Assembly (NCBI RefSeq): GCF_002077075.2
Contig: NZ_LCWM02000002.1
Coordinates: 1-64,000 of the forward strand
Length of the DNA: 64,000 nucleotides
DNA from: Thermoproteus sp. CP80
Lineage (GTDB): Archaea; Thermoproteota; Thermoprotei; Thermoproteales; Thermoproteaceae
Direction: 5' to 3'
Positions 8,684 to 17,477 of this stretch are shown here, piece after piece (the first letter of the stretch is position 1; each line of letters begins with the position of its first letter). The notes beneath the pieces are model-generated. The model made no database searches. It had not been told where the DNA came from and was given only the letters and a program-made list of their open reading frames with translations. The position numbers and the translations under genes were made by a program.

Positions 8684-8776
8684 ATCAAGAAGTATCTCTC
8701 CGGCAGGAGGCGAGCGCCTTCCTGAGCCTCTCGGCGGTGTCCTCCGGCGTGGTGTCCAGAGTGTATATCCCCGCCC
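8684..8776 (-). repeat. Copy B of the 93-bp direct repeat (inside galT)
   Basis: The last 30 codons of the intact galT; 87 of 93 bases match 2742-2834. The six differences all lie in the part farther from the galT stop and change the protein (ITTT to AAAA type exchanges), so the copies have been apart for some time or come from different galT alleles. Confidence 0.85.
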
Positions 8777-9647
8777 CCGTCTCGGCGCTGGCGGCATATT
8801 TCAGCCTCCCGTCCGGTCTATACATGCCGTAGATCTCGAAGTGCAGGTGGTAGTACCGATGGTCGCCCCTCAGGGGGGCCTGGTGCAGGACCATCATGTA
8901 GGGCATCGGCCTCCCCACCGCCCTCTTCAAGGCGCAGAGGACCGCCTTGAGGACGCGGGCGAGCTCCGCGAGCTCCTCGTCGTCCAACTGGGTCAAGAGC
9001 TGGACGTGGCGTAGGGGATAGACGTGGACTTCATGCGGCCATCTGGCGTAGTACGGCACGAAGGCGGTCCAGCGGGTTCCCCTCAGCAGGGACCTGCCTG
9101 AGGGGGACTCCCTGGCCACCACGTCGCAGTGGAGACAACGCCCGCGGCTGCGCCAGTACTCCTCAGCCCTCTCGAGCTCTCTCGCTATGCGCTCCGGCAC
9201 TACGGGCAGCTCGTATATCTGGCTGTGCGGATGGGTGAGCGACACGCCTATCTCCCTCCCCTTGTTCCTGAAGTAGAGCAGGTACAGGACGCCGGGATCT
9301 GACGCGGCCCTGGCGGCCTCGTCCCTCACCATCCGCAGGACCTTCTCTATCTGCTCCACGGGCAGATCGCTGAGGTCGTCCAGGTCGTGGCTCGGCGTCT
9401 CGACGACGACCAAGGCCCTGCCGTAGGCCCTCGCCGTCTCGTAGAATCCGTCGGGCCGGGGCGGCAGCGTGTCGGCGGAGACGACGGGATATCTGTTGGG
9501 CAGGATCAAGACGTCCCACCCATGGCCTGTCTCGGGCGCGCCTGGGTCGAACGGGCAGAAGGACTCGGGCTGCCAAGGCCGCTCCAGCCTCCTCGGCGCG
9601 ACCACTATCCAGTCGCCGGTGGTGGGATCCCGCCTTATCTCGCTCAT
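8685..9647 (-). CDS. galT: Galactose-1-phosphate uridylyltransferase
   Basis: 320-residue GalT of the HIT superfamily, transferring UMP from UDP-glucose to galactose-1-phosphate in the Leloir pathway. The active site is THPHSQIYELP (HPHxQ, about residues 140-145); RRDPTTGDWIVVAP at the start and LHFEIYGMYR near the end (H-x-H region HYYHLHFE) are typical. The CxxC-type zinc site may be served by CPFDP and CLHCD. The start ATG overlaps the galK stop (ATGA), so the two are co-translated. The final 30 codons also occur as a loose copy at 2742-2834. galE is not in the window. Confidence 0.93.
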   Translation of the reverse strand: MSEIRRDPTTGDWIVVAPRRLERPWQPESFCPFDPGAPETGHGWDVLILPNRYPVVSADTLPPRPDGFYETARAYGRALVVVETPSHDLDDLSDLPVEQIEKVLRMVRDEAARAASDPGVLYLLYFRNKGREIGVSLTHPHSQIYELPVVPERIARELERAEEYWRSRGRCLHCDVVARESPSGRSLLRGTRWTAFVPYYARWPHEVHVYPLRHVQLLTQLDDEELAELARVLKAVLCALKRAVGRPMPYMMVLHQAPLRGDHRYYHLHFEIYGMYRPDGRLKYAASAETGAGIYTLDTTPEDTAERLRKALASCRRDTS

Positions 9648-10780
9648 AGATACTCCACGCGGAGGCCGTCGTCGACCTTCAAGACCCAGCTCCGAGCCTC
9701 GCCGATTCCCCTCACGGCGTCTGCCGCCGGCTCGGGCGCCAGAGCCATGACGATGCCGCCTAGGCCTGCGCCCGACAGCTTGGCGCCGTACGCGCCTCTG
9801 GCCAAGGCGCCCTCGACCAATCTGTCCAGCTGAGGAATGCTGACATCGTACAGATCGCGCAGAAGGCCGTGTTGATACGTCATGACGGCCCCCACCCCCC
9901 TCGCCCTCCAGTCCTCGCCGTCCAGCGGCGGCAGATACGGCGCCTCGGCCCTCCTGCCCCTCAATATCTCCAGGGCGACCATGGTCGATCTGTGCATCCT
10001 GATCGTGAAGAGGATGCGGTTGGCGTACACGCGCGGGATCCTCCCGAGATATGGCTCTAGCTCATCTTCGTCCAACTCCTCCCATTTGACTTCCCAATGC
10101 CGCTCCGACAGCTTCTCCCTTATGCCGGGCGGCGCCACGGCGAGCAGCGCCCTCAGCCCCTCGTCGAGCTCCCTCTGCCTCTGGGGATGCACCTCGGCCG
10201 TCGAGTGGCGCACCCCGCTGTCCAGCGCCACGAAGACGCCCTCGCCCAGCTCAAGCCGCTCCACGTCGTAGGGAGGCCTCGTGTTGATCAGGGAGATCCT
10301 TCCGAAGGCGGATCCGTACTGGTCCAGCCTGCCGCACGGTATGCCCATCACCTCCCTCTCCGCGCGATAGGCCGCCTCGGCCACGAAGGCGGGATCCGTG
10401 GGCCCTCCCCATAGGGCCGATAGGGCGCCGACGGTCGCCACGAGGAGCGCGGCGCTTGAGGCCATGCCGGAGGCTATGGGGATCTCGCTGACAACCTCCA
10501 GCTCGCATCCGCCCACATCGACGCCGGAGCTACGCAGCGAGGCGACAGCGGCCTTCACGTAGTCCGCAAAGCCCCTCCCCGCCGGCGGCTCGCCAGGCCT
10601 AAACTCCGCGGGCTCGCCCGTGTTGAGGGACCTGGCCCTACACGTCCCGCGCAGGCGCCGGGCCTTGACGCGCGTCCGTAGGTTGACCGCTACGGACACG
10701 ACCGGCAGTCCCTTGTAGTCTTGGTGCGTGTTCAGAAAGTCGAGACGGCCCGGCGCGGAGGCCAGTACCTCGTAGCTCAC
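9644..10780 (-). CDS. galK: Galactokinase (GHMP kinase)
   Basis: GHMP-family kinase of 378 residues. Motif 1 is APGRLDFLNTHQDYKGLPV, matching galactokinase PGRVNLIGEHTDYN with the sugar-binding Asp of DY; motif 2 (phosphate loop) is PIASGMASSAALLVA; motif 3 is AKLSGAGLGGIVMAL. The substitution of the usual GEH by NTH is seen in archaeal galactokinases, but related sugar-1-kinases cannot be excluded; galT directly after it supports galactose. I start it at GTG 10780, which overlaps the ATPase stop as GTGA; the longer frame to 10903 is only the antisense-free extension inside the ATPase gene. Confidence 0.88.
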   Translation of the reverse strand: MSYEVLASAPGRLDFLNTHQDYKGLPVVSVAVNLRTRVKARRLRGTCRARSLNTGEPAEFRPGEPPAGRGFADYVKAAVASLRSSGVDVGGCELEVVSEIPIASGMASSAALLVATVGALSALWGGPTDPAFVAEAAYRAEREVMGIPCGRLDQYGSAFGRISLINTRPPYDVERLELGEGVFVALDSGVRHSTAEVHPQRQRELDEGLRALLAVAPPGIREKLSERHWEVKWEELDEDELEPYLGRIPRVYANRILFTIRMHRSTMVALEILRGRRAEAPYLPPLDGEDWRARGVGAVMTYQHGLLRDLYDVSIPQLDRLVEGALARGAYGAKLSGAGLGGIVMALAPEPAADAVRGIGEARSWVLKVDDGLRVEYL

Positions 10781-11886
10781 AGCACGGCCCTCTCGTCTTC
10801 GCCGAATACCTTGATCTTCTGGGGCCTCACGTACACCGCGGTCTCGGCCCCCTCGGGCGGAGGCCTGCCCACCACCTCGACCCTGGCCTCCAGACCGTCC
10901 CACTCGATCAAGGCCGTCGTGACGAAACCCGTCACCTCCACTATCTTCACTCTGCCCTTGGGTATCGCGACGTCGTCTTCGCTCTGCGGGGCCTCGGCCA
11001 CGTACATGTCGGCGGGTCTAATACCCACGTACACCTTCTTCCCCACGTTCTCGGCCAACGCGGGGGAGCTCGGCAGAGGTATCTTCAACGGGCCGGCGTC
11101 GGCCAGATAGCCGCCGGCCTCCTTCACGAGCTTGGCCTCGAAGACGTTCATGGGCGGATCGCCGAGGAAGGTCGCCACGAAGAGGTTTGCGGGCCTGTCC
11201 AGAAGGTCCTCAACGTTGCCCACCTGCTGTATCACGCCCCGCCTCAAGACCGCGAGCCTATCGGCGACCGAATAGGCGTCTTGCTGGTCGTGGGTCACCA
11301 ATATGGTGGTTATCTTCAACTCCCTCTGCAGCCTCTTCACGAAGGCCCTGGCGCTTATGCGTATTCTGGCGTCCAGGTTCGAGAAGGGCTCGTCCAGGAG
11401 CAGGAGACGCGGGCGTTTGACGAGGGCGCGCGCTATGGCCACCCTCTGCTGCTGGCCGCCCGAGAGCTGGCGGGGGTAGCGGTCCAAGAGCTCCCCTATG
11501 CCCAATATCTCGGCGACATCCTTCACCCTGGCCTCTATCTCCTTCTTGGGCATCTTCTTTATCTTTAGGGGAAACGCGATGTTGTCGAAGACCTTCATGT
11601 GGGGGTAGAGGGCCCAGTTCTGGAACACCATGCCGACGTTTCTCTTGGGCGGCTCCACGAATATCTTCCTCTCGGTGTCCACTATCACGTCGTCGTCGAA
11701 GAGAATCCTGCCCCTCGTCGGCACCTCCAAGCCGGCGAGCACCCTCAGGAAGGTCGTCTTCCCGTGGCCGGAGGGGCCCAATACTACGAAGAACTCGCCG
11801 TCGTTTATCTTGAGGTTGACGTCCTTAAGGGCTACGACGTTCGGCGGAAATATCTTGTCCACGCGCTCCAAGGCGACCACTACCAT
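10777..11886 (-). CDS. Sugar ABC transporter ATPase, MalK/MsmX-like
   Basis: 369-residue ATP-binding subunit: Walker A GPSGHGKTTFLR (about residue 37), Q-loop MVFQNWALYPHM, signature LSGGQQQRVAIARAL, Walker B LLLLDEPFSNLDAR, and a C-terminal MalK-type OB/regulatory domain of some 130 residues. It probably powers the permeases at 5155-6803 although it is encoded with tricorn, galK and galT. The start is ATG 11886, 29 nt after the tricorn stop; the open frame upstream of it overlaps tricorn and is not used. GHGKT replaces the more common GSGKS, which is tolerated. Confidence 0.92.
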   Translation of the reverse strand: MVVVALERVDKIFPPNVVALKDVNLKINDGEFFVVLGPSGHGKTTFLRVLAGLEVPTRGRILFDDDVIVDTERKIFVEPPKRNVGMVFQNWALYPHMKVFDNIAFPLKIKKMPKKEIEARVKDVAEILGIGELLDRYPRQLSGGQQQRVAIARALVKRPRLLLLDEPFSNLDARIRISARAFVKRLQRELKITTILVTHDQQDAYSVADRLAVLRRGVIQQVGNVEDLLDRPANLFVATFLGDPPMNVFEAKLVKEAGGYLADAGPLKIPLPSSPALAENVGKKVYVGIRPADMYVAEAPQSEDDVAIPKGRVKIVEVTGFVTTALIEWDGLEARVEVVGRPPPEGAETAVYVRPQKIKVFGEDERAVL

Positions 11887-11914
11887 GGTCTTACGTACTA
11901 TTCGGATTTTAAAT

Positions 11915-14900
11915 TTAGGTGTTGATCGATTCAAGGTGGAGCGAGCCGCCCAGCCGCCTGAGGGCCTCCTCCACCGCCCTCTCCAGCTGCGGGTCAACGC
12001 CCTCTCTGTAGTGGTGGGGGGCTATCTCCACATATATGTCGGGCTCCACGCCGTATCCCTCTATCCCCGTCCCTACGCCCTCGGCCCAGAATGCGTATTT
12101 GGGCTGCGTAATTATGGTGCCGTCGGCCAGCTTATACCTGGTGTCTATCCCCACGGTGCCGCCCCAGGTCCTAGTCCCGACGACGGGCCCCAGCCCCAGC
12201 GACTTGAAGTCGTAGGTGAATATATCGCCGTCGGAGCCGGCGTATTCGTTGGCTATGAGGACGAGGGCTCTGGGCATCACCAGCTCGGGATACGGCATGG
12301 GCTTGAAATATCTGGTTAGAAACGCCCCGAAGACCCTGGCGGCTAGGCGTTGTATCAGCATGCCCGACGTATGTCCGCCTCTGTTGAACCTGACGTCCAC
12401 CACGAACGCCTCTCTGTAGCCCTCCGCTATGAGCGACTTGAAGAACTCCGAATAGCCGTAGGGACCCATGTCGGGTATGTGCACGTAGCCGACCCTCCCG
12501 CCCGTCCTCTCGTGGACGTAGCGCCGGTTCCGCTCGACCCAAGCCCTATATATCAAGTGCCTCTCGTCCCTCAGCGTCTTGACCAAGAAGCGCCTGGCCT
12601 CCCCGCCTCTACCCGCCTCTATCCACACCAGATCGCCGGCTCTGTTCAGCAAGGCGGCCTCCGGCGGGGTCTCCGGCCCCAGCTCGACGCCCCCTATCGA
12701 CAGCAGACAGTCGCCCTCCTTGACGTCAACTCCGGGCGCCGCCAGCGGGCTGCGCTCGCCCTCGTTGGCCGGATCTCCGACGAATATCCTCTCGACGCGC
12801 CAGCACCTGCCGTCCCAGCGGAACTCCGCGCCGAGGCCGCCCACCGGATACGGCTTGTCTACCTCGAAGTCGGGCACTATCTCGTAGGCGTGGCTGTTGC
12901 CGAGCTCGCCCTGCATCTCGTTGATCAAGTCGCTCAGCTCGTAGCGGGTGCCGATCCTGTCCAGAAGCCGCTCGTACCTCCCATAGACGGCGTCCCAGTC
13001 GACCCCGCTCATGTCGGCCCTCCAGAAGTTCTCCCGCATCAAGAGCCAAGCCTCTCTGAACATCTGCCTCCACTCCTTGGCCGGCTCCACGTAGATCTTG
13101 ACGCGGCTTAGGTCCAACACGCCGCTCTTCCTGCCCGGATCTCTCGACTGGAGGTCTGGCTTCCTCTCCACGTCGATCAGCCTCAATCTCCCCTCCTCCT
13201 TCACCAAGAGGTACCTCCCGTCCTGCGAGGCCCTAACGGCGGAGACGCCGCCCGCGAGCTGGTCCTTGGTCTTGGTCTCGAGGTCGTATATCTCGACGAC
13301 GCCCCTCCTCTCCTGGGCGAACCAGAGGTAGTACTTCAAGGCGCCCTCCACCTCGTATCTAAGCCACGCCACCTTGCCGCCCCTCAGCCCCACGACGGCG
13401 GCGTGGATCCCCTCCTCGACTGGGAACGGCTCGGCCCTGGTCTGTATCCCCTCTACGTCTATATCCTGGACAGGCCCCTCGCGCCTTCTGTACTCGATGA
13501 AGGGGGACACGTCGTCTTTGCTCAGCGGGATCAGATAGGGCCGCGAATGCCTGGCGAAGACGTAGTAGAACTGGACGGGGTCCATGGCCGGGTTGAACGC
13601 CCTCCTCGACAGGAAGTAGAGATACCTCCCCTCGGGGTCGAAGGCGGGGCTGTAGTCGAAATTCGTCGGAGGTGTTGCGTCGTAGACTCTGCCGGACCTC
13701 GCGTCGAGAAGCCTTATGTTCTGGGTGTAGGGGCCCGACGGCCGGGAGTACGCCAGCCAGAGGCCCGAGGGATGCCAGGCGAGCTCGAGTATGAGCCCGT
13801 AGTCGCTTCTATCCACAAGGCTCTTGGCGCCCGTCTCCACGTCCACGAGCCAGAGCTCGCCCCTGTGGTTGGACACGGCCAGCCTCGCGCCGCTCAGCGC
13901 CAGGGCCTCTATCAAGCCTATGCCGAGCTCGAGCCGCCTCTGCCTAACGCCGTCCCTTCCGTAGATCTCCACCACGCCGTCGTACGTCGCGACGGCCACC
14001 CTGTTGCCGTCGGCGGACGCGCGCCTGTACCTAACCGAGCCGCCCCTCTCGCCCAGCTGGACCACGGCCCCCTCCCACGCCGGCATGTAGAAGGCCTGTC
14101 CCCTGGAGATCAGGAGGACGGCTTCGCCGGAGTATGTGGAGAAGTCCTCGAGGTACTTGAACGGCTCCACGAACTTGGGCGCCCTCTGCTTCCGCGAGAG
14201 GGGGATGTCTATCTCGAGGAGCGCCGTCGAGCCGCTGGCCGGGTCGAACACATATATGTCGCCCCCCGCCTGGAAGACGACCCTGCGCCCGTCCGAGCTT
14301 GCGTTCCTCACGTGGTACTCCCTGAAGTCCGTATGCCTCCTGAGGCCTCCGCCCGAGGGGTCGACGGAGTAGATGTTGCCGACCCCCTCGTGGTCCGACA
14401 CGAAGAATATGCGGCCCCCCACCACCATGGGGGAGGTCACGTTGCCGGGGAGATCCACGAGCTTCTCGAACGTCCTCCCGCCGTCCCTGCTTATCCAGAG
14501 GACTCCCCTCATCCCCCCTCTATACCTCTTCCAGTAGGGCAGGTCGTAGTTGTTTCTGCCCAAGACGATGAACCCTTCGCCGTAGAGCAGAGCCGTCGCG
14601 GGGCCTAGGCCCAGCCTCTCGTACCTACCGTCGAGAGAGACGGCGTATAGCTCCCTCCACTGGGTGAAGGGCATCTTGAAGTCGCTGTACACCAACACCC
14701 TCCCGTCCGGCGTCCAACCCGCGACGCGCGTGAAGGGAGAGCCGAAGTAGGTCAGCCTCCTGGGCTCTCCGCCCTCCGCCGGGATCACGTAGGCCTCGGC
14801 CAAGGTGCCCTGGTCCGTCTGTTGCAGCCTCGTGAACGCTATGTAGCGGCCGTCGGGGGAGTATCTGGGCCTTAAAACCACGCCGAAGTCCGAGGTCAGC

Positions 14901-14998
14901 CTCGCCGCGGAGCTGCCCGAGTATCTCCAGAGGTCGTCCTCGGTCACGAACACGACCTCGTCGCCGTATATGTCGGGATGCATGTAGTAGCCCCTCAC
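11915..14998 (-). CDS. tri: Tricorn protease
   Basis: Large cytosolic protease that degrades peptides left by the proteasome. 1027 residues, close to the 1071 of Thermoplasma tricorn. The start HPDIYGDEVVFVTEDDLW matches the first blade of the propeller; repeated YSPDGRYIAF-like strands form the two beta-propellers; the catalytic half has GNSHAYE (about residue 700, the Ser-His pair), a PDZ domain, and EYAGSDGDIF (about 920, nucleophile Ser) followed by GTRTWGGT. I choose GTG 14998: a TATA box CATAAAAAA lies 24 nt upstream and the first residues then line up with tricorn from Thermoplasma; the frame to 15322 is low-complexity. It heads an operon with sugar genes. Confidence 0.92.
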   Translation of the reverse strand: MRGYYMHPDIYGDEVVFVTEDDLWRYSGSSAARLTSDFGVVLRPRYSPDGRYIAFTRLQQTDQGTLAEAYVIPAEGGEPRRLTYFGSPFTRVAGWTPDGRVLVYSDFKMPFTQWRELYAVSLDGRYERLGLGPATALLYGEGFIVLGRNNYDLPYWKRYRGGMRGVLWISRDGGRTFEKLVDLPGNVTSPMVVGGRIFFVSDHEGVGNIYSVDPSGGGLRRHTDFREYHVRNASSDGRRVVFQAGGDIYVFDPASGSTALLEIDIPLSRKQRAPKFVEPFKYLEDFSTYSGEAVLLISRGQAFYMPAWEGAVVQLGERGGSVRYRRASADGNRVAVATYDGVVEIYGRDGVRQRRLELGIGLIEALALSGARLAVSNHRGELWLVDVETGAKSLVDRSDYGLILELAWHPSGLWLAYSRPSGPYTQNIRLLDARSGRVYDATPPTNFDYSPAFDPEGRYLYFLSRRAFNPAMDPVQFYYVFARHSRPYLIPLSKDDVSPFIEYRRREGPVQDIDVEGIQTRAEPFPVEEGIHAAVVGLRGGKVAWLRYEVEGALKYYLWFAQERRGVVEIYDLETKTKDQLAGGVSAVRASQDGRYLLVKEEGRLRLIDVERKPDLQSRDPGRKSGVLDLSRVKIYVEPAKEWRQMFREAWLLMRENFWRADMSGVDWDAVYGRYERLLDRIGTRYELSDLINEMQGELGNSHAYEIVPDFEVDKPYPVGGLGAEFRWDGRCWRVERIFVGDPANEGERSPLAAPGVDVKEGDCLLSIGGVELGPETPPEAALLNRAGDLVWIEAGRGGEARRFLVKTLRDERHLIYRAWVERNRRYVHERTGGRVGYVHIPDMGPYGYSEFFKSLIAEGYREAFVVDVRFNRGGHTSGMLIQRLAARVFGAFLTRYFKPMPYPELVMPRALVLIANEYAGSDGDIFTYDFKSLGLGPVVGTRTWGGTVGIDTRYKLADGTIITQPKYAFWAEGVGTGIEGYGVEPDIYVEIAPHHYREGVDPQLERAVEEALRRLGGSLHLESINT

Positions 14999-15017
14999 GG
15001 AGCCGAGCAAGGGCCGG

Positions 15018-15026
15018 TTTTTTATG
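15018..15026 (-). promoter_or_regulatory. TATA box of the tricorn-galT operon
   Basis: CATAAAAAA on the minus strand, centred 24 nt before GTG 14998; it decides the start of tricorn. Confidence 0.65.
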
Positions 15027-15177
15027 TTATGACGGGCGGCCGCGAGGTCGGGCCGGCCTCTGGGCTCAGCCCGAGGGCCCTCGATAGAGGGGCGGCGTCT
15101 GCGCGGCCTCGGGGAGGGCCCAGCTCGGCGGCGCGGCCGCCCCGCGCCGAATCGCGGCGGCCGCGGATGGGAGGGGG

Positions 15178-15415
15178 CTAGGCCGTATCTGGAGCCGGCT
15201 GGGGGCCGGAGTCCAGCAGTTGGGCTACGCCGTAGTCGTCCACGATGACTACTCTGTGCCTGAGGGCCTCGCGCCACCAGGGCTTGCGCAGCGCCTTGGC
15301 GGCCTCCTCGGGCGTCCAGCATATCGGCTCGAGCCTCGGCGGCGCGTCGTGCGTGGAGAGCATCGACGTGACGCGCGAGGAATACCGCGGCGAGTTCGAC
15401 GACTTCAAGATACTG
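15178..15415 (-). pseudogene. C-terminal remnant of a minimal nucleotidyltransferase
   Basis: The minus frame reads RLEPICWTPEEAAKALRK, then WWREALRHRVVIVDDYG. Minimal (MNT-type) nucleotidyltransferases that pair with HEPN proteins end in just this way: a 'P...TPEE' segment, a helix, then a buried 'EALxxGVVLYD' strand. The N-terminal catalytic half (GSRARG...D-x-D) is absent, because the methyltransferase gene and its promoter occupy that place. I read it as a 5'-truncated pseudogene; a short start at the ATG of SMLSTHD cannot be ruled out. Confidence 0.5.
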
Positions 15416-15450
15416 CCGACGCCCAAAAATATTTAGGGCATATACGACAC

Positions 15451-16014
15451 ATGGAGGATTTCTACTTCGAACGTTTCGACGAGAGGGGGGCCGCGTTCTA
15501 CGAACTCCTGGTGAAGCTGCACGTATTCGACTGGGCCTATTCGGCGACGGCGAAGCTGGTGGAGGCCGCCGTAGATAGGGGGTCCCGCCTCCTCGAGGTG
15601 GGTCCCGGCGTAGGGAAGCTGGCCGGCTTGTTGGAGCGGAGAGGCTACAGGGTGGTCGGCGTAGACGTCTCGCCGGCTATGTTGCGCAGAGCGCGTAGGA
15701 GGACGTCGGCGGATCTAGTGGCCGGCGCCAGCTGGGCGCTGCCGGTGCGGCCCGGCGCGTTTGACGGGGCGGTGGCCCTCTTCACGCTCCACCACTGGGG
15801 CCCCCACAGGGAGTCGGCCGAGGGGGTTGCGAGGGCCTTAAGCCCCGGCGGGCGGTTCGTGGCGGTCGAGGTGGACAAGGACCGCCTTCCGCTGGTGGGC
15901 GACCACAGCTGCTCGGAGAGATGTCTGAGGGACGTCCTGGGCGCTCTGTTCGACGTAAAGATAATACGTAGGTATCCCCTCATAGCGGCCGTCGCGGAAC
16001 GGAAAAATAGGTGA
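15451..16014 (+). CDS. Class I SAM-dependent methyltransferase
   Basis: 187-residue methyltransferase of the UbiE/Methyltransf_11 kind. LLEVGPGVGKLAGLLERRG is motif I (SAM glycine loop), VVGVDVSPAMLRRARR motif II, and FDGAVALFTLHHW motif IV, followed by LSPGGRFVAVEV. The substrate cannot be told from the sequence; small-molecule methylation is usual for this shape. ATG 15451 follows a TATA-like AAAATATTTAG by about 21 nt. The next gene starts 13 nt after its stop with its own TATA-like box inside the last codons. Confidence 0.85.
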   Translation: MEDFYFERFDERGAAFYELLVKLHVFDWAYSATAKLVEAAVDRGSRLLEVGPGVGKLAGLLERRGYRVVGVDVSPAMLRRARRRTSADLVAGASWALPVRPGAFDGAVALFTLHHWGPHRESAEGVARALSPGGRFVAVEVDKDRLPLVGDHSCSERCLRDVLGALFDVKIIRRYPLIAAVAERKNR

Positions 16015-16026
16015 CGTTGTCGCTTC

Positions 16027-16497
16027 ATGGACCTAGATAGGGATATAGAGCGTTGGGTCAAGAAGCTGGGCCTCAACGTGGTGGTTCCGCCGAACGCCCC
16101 GGAGCCCTTCCATATATCCACGGCGCCTCCGACGGGCATGCCGGTCGTCGACGTTGTGAGGCCCAAGGACGCCGAGTTCTACGTAATAGCCATGGGCATA
16201 GCAGTCCATCCGGACCACAGATCCGCGTTGGCGTCCATGAAGGAGCAGGACAGGAGGAGATTCCTCCTGGAGCTCAAGAGGGCCGTGGCCTCCATGGGGG
16301 TGGACTTCGCCTTCCTTCCGCCTGACGCCGAGATCCCCGACGCCGTCCAGGTCTCGCGGCCCGTCCTCGCGGAGGGGCTCGACGCGCAGAGATTCGTCGA
16401 CGAGTACTACAGGGTCAGGAACGCCGGCCTCCTCGTCATAATCTCCTTCGCCGAGACGTTCAGAAGAGCCGCCGGCCAGACGTCCCTCTACGCATGA
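16027..16497 (+). CDS. Archaeal conserved protein, DUF2299-like
   Basis: 156-residue soluble protein that I place, without certainty, in the archaeal DUF2299 group: an N-terminal helix (DIERWVKKLGLNVV), a hydrophobic sheet (FYVIAMGIAVHPDH), and a long central helix (RRRFLLELKRAVASMGVDF) ending in a C-terminal sheet. No catalytic motif is evident and the function is unknown. It overlaps the zinc dehydrogenase start by four bases (ATGA), so the two are probably expressed together. Confidence 0.7.
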   Translation: MDLDRDIERWVKKLGLNVVVPPNAPEPFHISTAPPTGMPVVDVVRPKDAEFYVIAMGIAVHPDHRSALASMKEQDRRRFLLELKRAVASMGVDFAFLPPDAEIPDAVQVSRPVLAEGLDAQRFVDEYYRVRNAGLLVIISFAETFRRAAGQTSLYA

Positions 16498-17441
16498 AGG
16501 CGCTCCTTCTCAGAGGCCCGCGCGAGGTCGAGGTGGCGGATCTGCCGGAGCCGGAGCCGCCGGCCGGCTGGAGCCTCGTGAGGACCGAGCTGGCCGGCAT
16601 ATGCGGCACGGACAAGGCCTTCTATCGGGGGACCTACCCCCTCTTCAAGAGGCCGTTGGTGCCCGGCCACGAGGTGGTGGGCGTCGTAGAGGAGGGGCCC
16701 CTAAAGGGGCTGAGGGTTGTGTCGGAGATAAACTTCGCCGACCTGACCTGCGACTACTGCAGATCCGGCCTCTACACGCACTGCCCCTACAAGAAGACGC
16801 TGGGCATAGACTTCGACGGGGGGATGGCCGAGTACTTCGCTGCGCCCAACTACGCGCTCCATCCGTTCGACGGGCCGCCCGAGCTGGGCGTCTTCGTGGA
16901 GCCGTTGGCGGCTGTGCTGAACGCGTTCGCCATACGCCCTCTGAGGCCCGGCGAAAGGGTCGCCGTGATAGGCGTCGGCAACATGGCCCTCCTCGCGGTC
17001 CAGGTGTTGAGGCTTCTCGGCGCCTCGGAGGTGGCCGTGGTCGCGAGGCGGGAGAGCAGAAGGCTTAAAGCCCTCGAGAGGCTCGCCGACGCGACGTACA
17101 TAGGCGAGGCGCCCGCATCCCGCTTCGACCTGGTCTTCGAGGCGTCCGGCGACCCCAGGGCCCTCGACGTTGCGGTGTCCGCCGCGAGGCCCCGCGGAGC
17201 GGTGCATCTTAAGTCCACGCCTGGCTCGCCTGCCGCCTTCAACTCCACTCTGGCGGTCGTCAAAGAGGTGGCGATAGTGGGCAGCCGCTGCGGCACCTTC
17301 AGGGAGTTCAGGGAGGCGATGGCCCCCCTCCTCTCGGGCAAAGTCAAGCCGGCGCTGGACGCCGTATATCCCCTGGAGGAGGGGCGGAGGGCCTTCGAGG
17401 AGTCGCAGGGCGACGTCTTCAAGATCGCCGTGAGGCCTTGA
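16494..17441 (+). CDS. Zinc-containing medium-chain alcohol dehydrogenase
   Basis: 315-residue MDR dehydrogenase. ELAGICGTDKAFYRG carries the catalytic zinc Cys, VPGHEVVGVVEEG the catalytic His-Glu, and VAVIGVGNMALLAVQVLRLLG is the Rossmann GxGxxG for NAD(P). The structural zinc lobe is reduced to three Cys (CDYCRSGLYTHC), so that zinc may be bound by another residue or missing. Short for the family (usually 340-350) but open from start to end. Candidate substrates are sugars or polyols such as those used by glucose or threonine dehydrogenases; a second member of the family lies at 56407-57447. Confidence 0.88.
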   Translation: MKALLLRGPREVEVADLPEPEPPAGWSLVRTELAGICGTDKAFYRGTYPLFKRPLVPGHEVVGVVEEGPLKGLRVVSEINFADLTCDYCRSGLYTHCPYKKTLGIDFDGGMAEYFAAPNYALHPFDGPPELGVFVEPLAAVLNAFAIRPLRPGERVAVIGVGNMALLAVQVLRLLGASEVAVVARRESRRLKALERLADATYIGEAPASRFDLVFEASGDPRALDVAVSAARPRGAVHLKSTPGSPAAFNSTLAVVKEVAIVGSRCGTFREFREAMAPLLSGKVKPALDAVYPLEEGRRAFEESQGDVFKIAVRP

Positions 17442-17477
17442 GGCGAAACCTAGATAAATCCGGACCCAGATCGCAGA

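Noticed and set aside
14999-15322. Extension of tricorn by 108 codons
   Set aside because: Low-complexity Arg/Pro sequence overlapping other features; the TATA box and homology support GTG 14998.
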